The position numbers and the translations under genes were made by a program. Under the pieces are notes generated by a model. That model was not told the DNA's origin and made no database searches. It saw nothing but the letters and a program-made list of their open reading frames with translations. From Fibrobacterota bacterium (lineage in GTDB: Bacteria > Fibrobacterota > Chitinivibrionia > Chitinivibrionales > Chitinispirillaceae), in NCBI GenBank assembly GCA_023436205.1, contig JAEZKC010000105.1, positions 4,381-68,380 of the forward strand: DNA of 64,000 nt, given 5' to 3'. Shown in pieces: positions 36,511 to 46,029 of this stretch (positions within the stretch are counted from its first letter, which is position 1; the number at the start of each line of letters is the position of its first letter).

Positions 36511-37750
36511 TTTTGCTAAAATTATTCTAGCATCATTATTTGCGATTTTTTTTATGCGGCCTAAAGTGAATTTAAATTTGTTAGGTCCATTTAGTAGTTT
36601 GGAATTAATAGTCTATGTGACTGGAATACTTTTTTCATTTTTCATGCAGGCAAACACCAAACAGTTAAAATTCATCACATACTTCTTGCCTGCGATTTGT
36701 TATGTTGGGTTGATTTTTGTTTTTTCTGATCACAGTGACATTGAGGGAATTAGAAGAATATTCCGTACTAGTATGGATGTGTTATTGTGTATAATGATGA
36801 TAGAACTTTTACACAGTTATTATCAAAGTAGAATAATCGAAATTGTAATAACTGTCATTGTTGTCAGCAGTTTAGTTCAAGCTATAGCAATGTATGGCGA
36901 GTTTTTTAATGAAGGAATAAGGACATTTTTACGAGTTGCATTTGTAAAAAATCAACAAGGACTGTTAACTGAAAGAGCTACAGGTTTTCAGTTGTTTGGT
37001 GGAGATAGTTTGTCAATGAATCAAGCTCTTGGAGCAGTGATCGCTCTTTTTGCATATTACCGTTCAATAGGAATAAAAAGGGTTTTTTTCTTAATCATCG
37101 CAATAATTATAATTGGTTCAAGCTTGTTTGCCGGGCGTACTGGCTTATTACTGTTTTGTTTAGCATTTTTTTCATACGAAATCTACTTGTTTATTGTGAG
37201 AAGAGAGCATATTCGTGCGTTGATCATATTGGCGATTTTCGCGTCTTCATCCTTTCTGTTATTACCCTTTTTAATAGAATCATCCCTTGATGTAAGTAGA
37301 GGATACCAAAACCCAATCACACGAGCATTGCAACCATTCAGACTGTACTATTACAACAACACTATTGAAACTACATCAACCAATAGACTTTCTGAAATGT
37401 TTTTTATTCCCGATAATAGCACTAGGCTTATCTTTGGCAATTCTCAATATGGAAGAGAGGGAAGTGAAAAAGTCAAAACTGACGTGGGGTATATTCGATT
37501 TATTTTTGGAATGGGTATATTAGGCTTAGCTTTTTCAATGATACCGTTTTTAATGTTGCTGCTTAACTCATTAAAAAAAATTGATATTGAGCTGATTATT
37601 CTGCTGTTTTTTGGCTTAATAGGGAATGTTAAGATAATTTACTTATTCTCTGGGCCCTATATAGTCACTCTATTTATGTTTCACCTATCCAAACTTTACG
37701 AAACTAAACACAATGTTTTACTTGGAGTAAGTTCTAAAAACATGGAATAG
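36431..37750 (+). CDS. Wzy-type O-antigen/capsule polymerase
   Basis: A 439-residue (or shorter) integral membrane protein with about 10-12 hydrophobic helices and a large periplasmic loop (about 280-340: RGYQNPITRALQPFRLYY ... NRLSEMFF). It should polymerise repeat units in the periplasm. The listed start overlaps the previous gene by 80 bases without a good binding site; a GTG at 36500 (FDDFAKIILASL) is a likely alternative. AT-rich, as usual for these genes. Confidence 0.82.
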   Translation: MHTRFSSNSLHGLAVQKILLRKLVFDDFAKIILASLFAIFFMRPKVNLNLLGPFSSLELIVYVTGILFSFFMQANTKQLKFITYFLPAICYVGLIFVFSDHSDIEGIRRIFRTSMDVLLCIMMIELLHSYYQSRIIEIVITVIVVSSLVQAIAMYGEFFNEGIRTFLRVAFVKNQQGLLTERATGFQLFGGDSLSMNQALGAVIALFAYYRSIGIKRVFFLIIAIIIIGSSLFAGRTGLLLFCLAFFSYEIYLFIVRREHIRALIILAIFASSSFLLLPFLIESSLDVSRGYQNPITRALQPFRLYYYNNTIETTSTNRLSEMFFIPDNSTRLIFGNSQYGREGSEKVKTDVGYIRFIFGMGILGLAFSMIPFLMLLLNSLKKIDIELIILLFFGLIGNVKIIYLFSGPYIVTLFMFHLSKLYETKHNVLLGVSSKNME

Positions 37751-37781
37751 TGCAGCTTGACTAATCAGGAAAGGGTAATGA

Positions 37782-38828
37782 GTGATTAACAAAACTCGCA
37801 TATTACTTATTGGATCTCTTCCTCCACCTTACGGAGGAACTACTGTTTCTTTTAAACATCTCTTTGAAATACTACATACAAATAAATCTTTTAATGTTCA
37901 AGTTCTGGATACAATTGGCATAAGAGGAGATTTAATCAACGGTTTTGGAAAACTTATAGTATTATTGTTCAAACTGATAAGGAATATCAGAAAGTCAGAT
38001 ATAATTAGCATGCATCTCAATGACCTGCCATTTGCTTATTTGGGAGTGGTCATTTTAGTTTTATCCAAAATCTACAAGAAGCCTTTGATTGTGAGAAAAT
38101 TTGGTGGAAACAGCTTTCAGTTAGGATTTATAGGCAATTATGCAGCATTTCTTGTAATGAAACATTCTGATATCGTATTATTGCAAACAAAATCGCTCGT
38201 AAGACAAGCACAAAATAGAGGACTTAAGAACATCAGATGGTATGCAACTAGTAGGCCTAGACCAAAATCACAAACCAATACTAAAACTGAAATCAATAAA
38301 GGTTGTTCTAAGTTTGTTTATATCGGACATGTAAAAAAAGAAAAAGGCATTTTAGAGTTATTGGAAGCCTCTGAACGTTTTTCACAAAATATCAATGTTG
38401 ATGTATATGGTCCATTTTCTACAGATCTGGATTTGCGATGTTTTAGTAATTCAAAGACTGTTAATTATTGCGGCATACTCTGTCCAGAAGATGTGATAAC
38501 CACTTTACAGAGGTATGACGCATTCGTATTCCCTACTTATAACCGTAAAGAAGGGTATTCAGGGGCAATAATTGAAGCATATTTTGCTGGATTACCCGTT
38601 ATCTGTACAGACTGGCAGGCTTTACCAGAAATAGTAGACGAAAACACAGGAATACTTGTTCCTCCAAAAAATTCTGAAGCATTATATCAGGCTATGAAAA
38701 AAATGTGTGAAGATGTCAATTTATATGTAAAACTTAGAAAAGGTGCGCTTGAAAGATCTATTCAGTTTGATTCCGAATTTTGGGCGAATGAATTTGGCAA
38801 GTACTGTCTAGAGCTACAAATGAAATAG
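37782..38828 (+). CDS. GT4 glycosyltransferase
   Basis: A 348-residue GT-B protein. LLIGSLPPPYGGTTVSFKHL opens the acceptor half; FVYIGHVKKEKGILELLEA and FPTYNRKEGYSGAIIEAYFA (the E-x7-E donor motif) define the GT4 donor half. GTG start with AAAGGG upstream. It is the second sugar transferase in the AT-rich block. Confidence 0.88.
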   Translation: MINKTRILLIGSLPPPYGGTTVSFKHLFEILHTNKSFNVQVLDTIGIRGDLINGFGKLIVLLFKLIRNIRKSDIISMHLNDLPFAYLGVVILVLSKIYKKPLIVRKFGGNSFQLGFIGNYAAFLVMKHSDIVLLQTKSLVRQAQNRGLKNIRWYATSRPRPKSQTNTKTEINKGCSKFVYIGHVKKEKGILELLEASERFSQNINVDVYGPFSTDLDLRCFSNSKTVNYCGILCPEDVITTLQRYDAFVFPTYNRKEGYSGAIIEAYFAGLPVICTDWQALPEIVDENTGILVPPKNSEALYQAMKKMCEDVNLYVKLRKGALERSIQFDSEFWANEFGKYCLELQMK

Positions 38829-38860
38829 AATCACATTAACTGTTGAAGGAATTTGATTGC

Positions 38861-40048
38861 ATGGAAAACAACCAAATAAAAGTTATGTCCGTTATTGGGG
38901 CTAGGCCAAATTTTATTAAGATATCTCCATTTATCAAAGCTGTTGACGCTTACAATAATTCTAGCCCCAGTAACTACATGGAGATAAAACATACAATCGT
39001 ACATACCGGGCAACATTATGACGAAAAGATGTCGGGCAACTTTTTTAAAGATCTTGGAATAAAAACACCAGATGTTAACCTTGGCATCGGTTCCGGTTCC
39101 CATGCCGAGCAAGTCGGTAAAACCATGATAGCTTTTGAAAAAATTCTTCATACAATGAAGCCTGATTGGGTTGTTTTAGTTGGTGACGTAAACGCCACAT
39201 GTGCGTGCTCAATTACCGCAAAAAAGGAACAAATTAAAGTAGCTCATATAGAAGCTGGTTTGCGTTCGGGAGATATGTCAATGCCAGAAGAAATAAACCG
39301 ACTAGTTACAGATCGCCTTGCTGATTTGCTCTTGACACCAGATCGAATTTCAAACGAAAATCTGTATAGAGAAGGAATAGCGACTGATAAAGTCAAATTT
39401 GTTGGTAATATCATGATTGATACTCTAGAAAACTACAGAGCCGCAGCTAAATCTCTTAATCCAAATGAAATTGTTAATAAGGCTCTTATTGATGGACAGA
39501 CCTTTTCCAAAAATTTAGCATCAGATCCCTATGGAGTCATTACTCTTCACCGACCGTCTAATGTTGATGAACCAAGTACCATCATTAAAATTGTTCAATT
39601 CCTTATAGATGAAGCATCTCTAAAGTTACCTTTAATTTGGCCGATTCACCCGAGAACGCGTAAACAACTTGAAAAATTGGGTCTGTTTTCACAACTTTTA
39701 AAGGAAAATCGGCTCATTATTGTGGAGCCTCTTGGTTACTTGCAGATGTTGTGTTTAAATATGACGGCGAAAATAATTCTGACCGACAGTGGTGGGCTGC
39801 AGGAAGAATGTTGTGTTCTAGGAACACCTTGCTTGACTTTAAGGTGGAATACAGAGCGTCCTATCACACTAAAAGAACATGGTGGCGCCAGTGTTCTTGT
39901 GGGTAATGATATTGGTAGTATAAGAAGAGAGTTTTTTGATACATTGGCACAGGAACGTAAACCTCAACGACCAGTACTTTGGGATGGGCATACTGCCGAA
40001 CGTATAGTCGAGTGCCTTATTGAATACACTGTTAGAAAGAAACCATAA
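38861..40048 (+). CDS. wecB: UDP-N-acetylglucosamine 2-epimerase (non-hydrolysing)
   Basis: About 395 residues from the ATG at 38861 (GAAGGA ten bases upstream; a TTG six codons earlier is possible). Family signatures are VMSVIGARPNFIKISP, HTGQHYDEKMSGNFF, HIEAGLRSGDM, TLHRPSNVD and LTDSGGLQEECCVLG. It interconverts UDP-GlcNAc and UDP-ManNAc. With the TviB-type dehydrogenase it suggests an N-acetyl-aminouronic acid or ManNAc in the polymer. It is the last gene of the AT-rich block. Confidence 0.93.
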   Translation: MENNQIKVMSVIGARPNFIKISPFIKAVDAYNNSSPSNYMEIKHTIVHTGQHYDEKMSGNFFKDLGIKTPDVNLGIGSGSHAEQVGKTMIAFEKILHTMKPDWVVLVGDVNATCACSITAKKEQIKVAHIEAGLRSGDMSMPEEINRLVTDRLADLLLTPDRISNENLYREGIATDKVKFVGNIMIDTLENYRAAAKSLNPNEIVNKALIDGQTFSKNLASDPYGVITLHRPSNVDEPSTIIKIVQFLIDEASLKLPLIWPIHPRTRKQLEKLGLFSQLLKENRLIIVEPLGYLQMLCLNMTAKIILTDSGGLQEECCVLGTPCLTLRWNTERPITLKEHGGASVLVGNDIGSIRREFFDTLAQERKPQRPVLWDGHTAERIVECLIEYTVRKKP

Positions 40049-40075
40049 CTTGTTAACATTCATAAGTAGGTTTAA

Positions 40076-41326
40076 ATGCACATCCTTTTCCTCACACACT
40101 ACTTTCCTCCAGAAGTCAATGCCCCCGCATCCCGCACGTATGAACACTGCAAGCGCTGGGTGGAGCAGGGACACAAGGTCACCGTGGTTACCTGTGCCCC
40201 CAACTGCCCCGATGGAGTAGTTTATGCGGGGTATAAGAACAAACATAAAGCAGAAACTATCGATGGTATCAATGTGGTCAGGGTCTGGACCTATTTGGCA
40301 CCAAACAAGGGCTTTGCAAAGAGAATCGCCAACTATGTGAGTTATATGCTGAATGCAGTATTACACTGTATAGCTATGCGCAAAGTTGACGTGGTTATCG
40401 CCACTTCACCTCAGTTTTTCTGCGGGTGGGCGGGTGTTCTCCTGAAATGGTTTCGCAGGTGGCCTTTTGTTCTTGAGATAAGGGATATCTGGCCTGAATC
40501 GATTGTTACCGTAGGAGCCATGCGCAAATCAAAGGTGATAAGCTTCCTGGAGGTACTGGAAAAATTGATGTATAAGGCTGCCGATCATATCGTGGCAGTA
40601 GGTGAGGGTTACAAGCAGCGCATTGTGGAGAAGGGAATCAAACCGGAAAAAATATCTGTTGTTATCAACGGGGTGGACCTTACAAGATTCCAGCTTATGG
40701 AAAAGACTTCCGATCTTAAGCAGAAGTTCAATGCAAAAGGCAAGTTCATCTGTTCATATATTGGAACTGTGGGCATGGCTCATGGGCTGGAAGTAGTTCT
40801 GAAAGCTGCCAGGATGTGCAAAGAGAGAAAACTTGATGATCTGCTGTTTTTAATTGTTGGGGACGGTGCAGAGAGACAGAATCTTGAAAATAAGACAAAA
40901 GAAAAGGGGCTGGATCAGATTGTCTTCACCGGACGGTTGCCTAAAGAGGAGATGCCCTCCGTAATTGCCGCCAGTGACTGCTGTCTTGTCCATCTCAGAG
41001 GAACAGAGCTATTCGGAACAGTAATTCCCTCCAAAATATTCGAGCTTATGGCCATGAATGTGCCGATCATCATGGGGGTGCGGGGAGAGGCTCAGGAAAT
41101 TGTACTAAAAGGAAAATGCGGTGTCGCAATGGAACCCGACAGTCCCGAGTCGCTTCTGGAATGCATCGGACAGATAAGAGGAAAAGGTGTGGAATCGTTT
41201 GCCGGCCGCAGCTATGTATCTCAGACCTATGATCGCGATATGCTTGCACGGAAAATGCTGGATATAGTGCAGTGTCAGTGCGGGGAGATGCCTGCATCTG
41301 TTATTATGGAAGGATCAGAAGTTTAG
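40076..41326 (+). CDS. GT4 glycosyltransferase (WbuB/WcaI-like)
   Basis: A 416-residue GT-B enzyme: LTHYFPPEVNAPASRTYEH at the N-terminus, LEIRDIWPESIV, ICSYIGTVGMAHGLEVVLKA and VIPSKIFELMAMNVPIIMG in the donor half. This pattern fits the WbuB/WcaI group, which often adds L-fucosamine-type sugars. The DNA is G+C-rich again from its start codon (17/60 G+C at 40021-40080, 37/60 at 40141-40200), so the right junction of the foreign block lies at this gene's 5' end. Confidence 0.9.
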   Translation: MHILFLTHYFPPEVNAPASRTYEHCKRWVEQGHKVTVVTCAPNCPDGVVYAGYKNKHKAETIDGINVVRVWTYLAPNKGFAKRIANYVSYMLNAVLHCIAMRKVDVVIATSPQFFCGWAGVLLKWFRRWPFVLEIRDIWPESIVTVGAMRKSKVISFLEVLEKLMYKAADHIVAVGEGYKQRIVEKGIKPEKISVVINGVDLTRFQLMEKTSDLKQKFNAKGKFICSYIGTVGMAHGLEVVLKAARMCKERKLDDLLFLIVGDGAERQNLENKTKEKGLDQIVFTGRLPKEEMPSVIAASDCCLVHLRGTELFGTVIPSKIFELMAMNVPIIMGVRGEAQEIVLKGKCGVAMEPDSPESLLECIGQIRGKGVESFAGRSYVSQTYDRDMLARKMLDIVQCQCGEMPASVIMEGSEV

Positions 41327-41352
41327 AATCTTAGTTTCAAGGAATATCTAAC

Positions 41353-43171
41353 ATTTGCGGAATCATCGCCTACATCGGCCCCAAACCAGCCCTCCCCATC
41401 CTCATCGAAGGCCTCAGCGCTCTCTTACGACAGTGCTGGAGTGGCGCTCTGCTCTGAAACTGGTCTGTCAATATACAAGGACAAGGGCAAGGTTGATAAC
41501 CTGAGAACCATAACCAGGTCATGTACTATCCCCGCAACAAGCGGAATCGCCCATACCCGATGGGCCACTCACGGGGCGCCATCCAAGAAAAATTCTCATC
41601 CCCATCCGGACTGCTCCGGAAAAATCGCCCTGGTCCATAACGGGATAATAGAAAACTACTCCATACTGAAGCAGAAGCTCATCAAGAAGGGTGTGGAATT
41701 CTCATCTGACACCGACACCGAAGTGCTCGCGCAGCTAGTTGGCAAATACTACATCGATGGAGATTTGACCTCTGCAGTACGCCAGGCGCTTGCAGAGGTG
41801 GAAGGCACCTTCGGTATCGCGGTAGTGGCCAGGGATAACCCCAATCTTGTCGTGGGAGCCAGGCGGGGGTCGCCGCTTGTGGTGGGAGTGGGCGAAGACG
41901 AGCTTTTTCTGGCCAGCGATGCTTCCGCCATCGTACGCCACACAAAACAGGTAATCTATCTTAAAGACAATAACCTCATTGAGCTTCGCCGGGGTGAGTA
42001 CCATATTACCACATTTGACAGACGCAAGATTACACCTGAAATACAGCAGCTTGAATGGAATGCTGATGATCTGGCCAAGGGCGGGTTTGAACATTTCATG
42101 CTCAAGGAGATTTTCGAGCAGCCCGAAACCATAAAGAACGCCATGCGCGGGCGTTTGCTCATCGATGAGGGTACGGCCAAGCTTAGTGGGCTGAATCTGG
42201 TCCTGCAGCAGCTGCGAGAAATCAACCGTATTATCCTGGTGGCCTGCGGGACATCCTGGCATGCGGCTCTAGTCGGGGAATACATGATGGAGGACGTTGC
42301 AGGAATTCCTGTGGAGGTGGAGTATGCGTCGGAATTCCGTTACAGAAACCCCATACTGGATCCCAAGACGCTGGTCTTCGCCATAAGTCAATCAGGAGAG
42401 ACTGCCGACACCCTGGCCGCACTTCGGGAAGCCGCCCAGAAGGGAGCCACAGTACTTGGCATCTGCAACACGGTAGGCTCCACCATCGCCAGAGAGACTC
42501 ACGGGGGAATCTACCTTCACGCAGGCCCGGAGATCGGAGTAGCCTCCACCAAGGCTTTCACCTCTCAGCTTACAGTGCTCAGCCTGATCACCCTGCTTGT
42601 GGGTCGCATGAGGCGAATATCACATGCCGAGGGGATGACCATAGCTAAAGCCATGGAACAGATTCCCAAACAGGTGCAGAAGATCTTAAAGCAGAATGAA
42701 AAGATACGAGAAATCGCACAGATTTACTCTAGGCACGACAACTTCCTCTACCTGGGCAGATCTTACAACTTCCCGGTGGCACTGGAGGGGGCGCTGAAGC
42801 TTAAAGAAATCTCCTATGTGCATGCGGAAGGCTACCCTGCCGCAGAGATGAAGCACGGGCCCATCGCCCTGATCGATAAGGATATGCCCTCCGTGGTTCT
42901 GGCCCTCAAGGATAGTGTCTATGACAAGGTGATATCAAATATACAGGAGATAAATGCCCGCGGAGGGAAGGTCATCGCCATCGCCAGCGAGGGGGACAAA
43001 GAGATAGAAAAATTCGTGCACCATGTGATCTACATCCCCAAGACCATACCCATGTTGAGCCCGCTTCTTTCGGTGATACCGCTGCAGCTTCTGGCCTACC
43101 ACATTGCGGCGCTTCGGGGGTGTGAGATTGATCAGCCCAGGAATCTGGCCAAGAGTGTGACGGTGGAGTGA
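41353..43171 (+). CDS. glmS: Glucosamine-6-phosphate synthase, frameshifted near the 5' end
   Basis: From 41441 the frame gives a 576-residue GlmS: the rest of the glutaminase domain (IAHTRWATHG, LVHNGIIENY) and two SIS domains (CGTSWHAALVGEY, SQSGETADT, STKAFTSQ), ending DQPRNLAKSVTVE. The true N-terminus, CGIIAYIGPKPALPILIEGL, is in another frame starting at 41356, preceded by ATT instead of ATG with AAGGA upstream. About 11 bases encoding the conserved EYRG before YDSAG are missing. Without repair the catalytic cysteine is cut off, leaving at best a glutamine-independent isomerase. Intact GlmS makes GlcN-6-P from fructose-6-P and glutamine. Confidence 0.85.
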
Positions 43172-43279
43172 GGGAATGAGGATATTGGAATTACGAGGGG
43201 AAACTGGTCCATTCCATACACAAAAGGTTAAGATATCGACTGAATATGTTTAAAAGGTAGTCCAGTATGGTCCTGGTTT

Positions 43280-43624
43280 TCAATCATAAATCCACATCGC
43301 TATTCGCTTGCGAATTATATCGAGCCTTTTTCCAGGTAATTTTCCAATAGCTCCACAAAGTGAATCTGAAGATATGATTGCAATACGGGTTATACGAACA
43401 ACACTTGCAACTTTTAATCCTGAACCGGTGAAATCCGGGTCTGTTTGCCTGATCACTTCATCCATACCAGTAACTTCTTGATGAAGTTGCGTTGAAATCA
43501 TACAGATAAGCCAATCATCATGGGGGCCGGGGCATCTGCGAAGAACTAATGCTGGACGCAGTTTTCCAGCTGATAAGTCTGACAAAGGGAACCGGAAAAG
43601 TACAATCAGCCCCTCACGGATCAT
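43280..43624 (-). CDS. MazF/PemK-like toxin
   Basis: A 114-residue protein with the MazF/PemK beta-barrel pattern: IVLFRFPLSDLSAGKLRPALVL (the KxRPALVL signature) and the later VASVVRITRIA. The family cuts mRNA at short motifs. The gene start overlaps the stop of the partner gene by four bases. Confidence 0.85.
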   Translation of the reverse strand: MIREGLIVLFRFPLSDLSAGKLRPALVLRRCPGPHDDWLICMISTQLHQEVTGMDEVIRQTDPDFTGSGLKVASVVRITRIAIISSDSLCGAIGKLPGKRLDIIRKRIAMWIYD

Positions 43625-43848
43625 TGGAATGTTTCCTTAATATCGGAAACGTCATAGAGCGACTGCTCCTCCTCCATACCTTTCATTGCTGTACAAATCG
43701 AAAGTTCGTCCCATGTTTGATCTTCACTCTTTTGTGATGATTCCTGTTCAGTTTTCTGCTGCAGGAACTGAACAAAATTGAGTACCTCCTGCTGAGCAGA
43801 TTCAGGTAGTGCCACAAGGCGGCGATAGATTGATTGTGCGGTTGTCAT
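43621..43848 (-). CDS. DUF2281-like antitoxin of the MazF/PemK pair
   Basis: A 75-residue protein. Its N-terminus (SIYRRLVALPESAQQEVLNF) matches the DUF2281/VapB-like pattern, with a charged C-terminus likely to bind the toxin. It precedes and overlaps the toxin gene, the usual order. Confidence 0.8.
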   Translation of the reverse strand: MTTAQSIYRRLVALPESAQQEVLNFVQFLQQKTEQESSQKSEDQTWDELSICTAMKGMEEEQSLYDVSDIKETFQ

Positions 43849-43947
43849 GTTTGTTTATCCTTGTGATTGCGGTTAAGTACTCTTTCTTGAGTATATAATA
43901 CTATTTTTTAAAGTGTTGGCCACTTCACTAGAAAATACGGTTTACGA

Positions 43948-44019
43948 CTATACCGTAGTACAGTATATTCTTCGCAGCGTCTTTACTGCACGAGCCAGGA
44001 TAGTGATTTCATAGGGCAT
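43948..44019 (-). pseudogene. RelE-type toxin remnant
   Basis: The ATG at 44019 overlaps the end of the antitoxin gene and opens a 23-codon frame, MPYEITILARAVKTLRRIYC, then a stop. This is the start of a RelE/ParE-type toxin (the RAVKxLxRL helix), but the remaining ~60 residues are absent. The antitoxin is therefore an orphan. Confidence 0.7.
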
Positions 44020-44221
44020 CTCGGCGACCCCGTTCGATCTTGGCTACCGCTTGATCAAACGGTACAGCATTACCCTTCGATGCCTTTGCTGTATCATACG
44101 CTCGGATCTCATCCAGTTTCTCAAGCTCCTCAAACAGTTTTCTATAAGATTTAATATCAAGAAACACCCCAATTTTGTGTCCCTCTTTATCCACCACAAA
44201 GTTTTTGTTCAAATATACCAA
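44009..44221 (-). CDS. Phd/YefM-type antitoxin, orphan
   Basis: A 70-residue protein (VVDKEGHKIGVFLDIKSYRK, then LFEELEKLDEIRAYDTAKAS) typical of antitoxins paired with RelE toxins. The partner is reduced to a 23-residue remnant. AAGGAGG precedes the start. Confidence 0.78.
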   Translation of the reverse strand: MVYLNKNFVVDKEGHKIGVFLDIKSYRKLFEELEKLDEIRAYDTAKASKGNAVPFDQAVAKIERGRRDAL

Positions 44222-44275
44222 TGTAAACCTCCTTGTATACTCAACCTATTAGGGGTTATTCCTCGCGTTTCTCGA

Positions 44276-45388
44276 TTAACTGTTCATGTTTTTTCCTACC
44301 TCACCGATTTCCTTTAAGGAAAGGCCGGTTATTTCCTGTATGGTATCAAAATCAATTCCTTTAGCGAGCATTTTGCGGGTAACTTCTATGATTACTTTCT
44401 TTTTATCTTTATCGCTATCAGATACTTTTTTCTGATCTTCCCTTTTTAGCTTCATATTTATCTGCAATTGAACAATCTCATCAATGGAAAGCCCGGTAAT
44501 TTGATGAATTTTCTCAATACTCATACCCTGAATGAGCATTTCCCGGGCATCTTCAACTTTGCCCTCAACTTTGCCCTCAACTTTACCCTCGACTTTGCCC
44601 TCAACTTTGCCCTTTTTATAACCCTTTTCTTCGCCTTCTTCACGCAGCGCATCTGCAATAGTTTTCATGATGGAATCACCATTCTTAAACGCACGCTGAA
44701 TTATCTGGAAAAATGCATCCTTCTTTTCTTTCGGCAGTACTGATCCGATATAGATAAGAACCGTTTTATAATACTCACTGCCGGGTTCATCCACCAGACT
44801 GAGTATTTCAGGGAGCTTATCAAGCATCTGTTGCGTTCGGGAATACTTAAGCGACATCAGAAATGCCCTGAGCTTTCCCCGGACCCGCGCCTCATCAAAC
44901 TGCGTCAAATCGATTATCACCGATTCGTAATCTGGCAAATACTTTTCAGCTCCATTTATGATTGCGAACAATGGCTTGATACTATTGCTGATATTCCACG
45001 GATGGTCATCATGGTAGACAATCACCGGGATTATCACAGGCAGCTTCAAAAAAAATTGTTCCTGCTTTTCAATCTCTTCCCAGATCTGATTCATGTAACG
45101 GACAATCTGGCGTGGCGTTTTTGCATCAAGATCGCTCTTATGCTCGAAAAGGAAGTATAAATAACTATCCCTGTTCAGAAGTGATACCCGGTAGACGATG
45201 TCGCTGCGGTGTTCATTAAGCACCGTATCAACCCAGGAACCCTTTACCATTTCAAAGGTTGATCCCTGGATCTGTTCCAGAATAACGGGGTCAACAAACT
45301 CACACACAATTCCCCAGGCAATCTCCCGGTGTTCCATCGACTCGATGAAAAAATGGTCGTGGTCCTGGTGGATTTTTCGGGGTTCCAT
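44276..45388 (-). CDS. Rpn/YhgA-like PD-(D/E)XK nuclease family protein
   Basis: A 370-residue protein of the Rpn (recombination-promoting nuclease, 'putative transposase') family. The PD-(D/E)XK-like core shows SDIVYRV and LYFLFEHKSD, followed by YMNQIWEE and LPVIIPVIVYHD. The C-terminal third has five GKVE repeats (DNA 44552-44611) and two related helical motifs (GMSIEKIHQITGLSIDEI, GIDFDTIQEITGLSLKEI). Rpn proteins cut DNA and have been linked to recombination and phage defence. It lies in a TA-rich accessory patch. Confidence 0.88.
   Translation of the reverse strand: MEPRKIHQDHDHFFIESMEHREIAWGIVCEFVDPVILEQIQGSTFEMVKGSWVDTVLNEHRSDIVYRVSLLNRDSYLYFLFEHKSDLDAKTPRQIVRYMNQIWEEIEKQEQFFLKLPVIIPVIVYHDDHPWNISNSIKPLFAIINGAEKYLPDYESVIIDLTQFDEARVRGKLRAFLMSLKYSRTQQMLDKLPEILSLVDEPGSEYYKTVLIYIGSVLPKEKKDAFFQIIQRAFKNGDSIMKTIADALREEGEEKGYKKGKVEGKVEGKVEGKVEGKVEDAREMLIQGMSIEKIHQITGLSIDEIVQLQINMKLKREDQKKVSDSDKDKKKVIIEVTRKMLAKGIDFDTIQEITGLSLKEIGEVGKNMNS
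44552..44611 (-). repeat. Five 12-base tandem repeats inside the Rpn-like gene
   Basis: Five units of GGCAAAGTTGAG (slightly varied) encode GKVE five times. Loss or gain of units keeps the reading frame, so the linker length may vary between strains. Confidence 0.9.
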
Positions 45389-46029
45389 AATATCAAGATA
45401 ATTAGCGCTCCCACCCTTTTTTCGGGTAATTTCTATAACTCCACAGATAAAATCCGAACAGACGATTACAAGGCGGATCCAAAACGGATGGAGCTCTAAA
45501 AAAAGGAAGCCAACCCCTTCTAACGGTCGGAGCTCTGACGTTTAGCATACACCTTCCTTACAAAATCCTTAATTACGGCCGGGGCTCTGACACCACCGGG
45601 TGTGTTTCGTTCTATCCATAATCGTGACTGCGAAACTCTGATGACTATCTTTGATTATGCTTCACAGCGAGGAATTAATCCGGTGCTCTACAAGGCGTCT
45701 TCGCCGTTAACCAAAAAGATCTGAACACAGCGACATGACCGACAGCGTGTATAAACCATGACTGAGCTCTCAAACCGATAGTTTATCTGCTAGAACTTTT
45801 TGTAATTATTTCATAACTGTTTTATTTTTGTTAGAGTTAGAACCATTTTGCGCTTTCTGAGCACTAATTAGCTTCCGAATCGCTCAAGAATTTACCCGTT
45901 TTCAACAGAGCCGATTTCGTTTGCCGTTTATCCAGATTTTGTATGGACATCCTATTTAGATTCATGATATAATGATTATTGCTCTCTTGGATTTACACCT
46001 GTTTTACCACACATATTCATGGTTGTACT
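45389..46029. other. Gene-poor region with repeat fragments
   Basis: No gene is supported here. It contains two related short direct repeats (CGGTCGGAGCTCTGAC near 45534 and CGGCCGGGGCTCTGAC near 45578) and, on the minus strand at 45692-45712, the first ~21 bases of the TA-island repeat (GGTTAACGGCGAAGACGCCTT). Confidence 0.6.

Noticed and set aside
44276..45388. Active transposase
   Set aside because: Rpn/YhgA proteins are often annotated as transposases, but no inverted repeats or target duplications frame this gene, and the core is nuclease-like.
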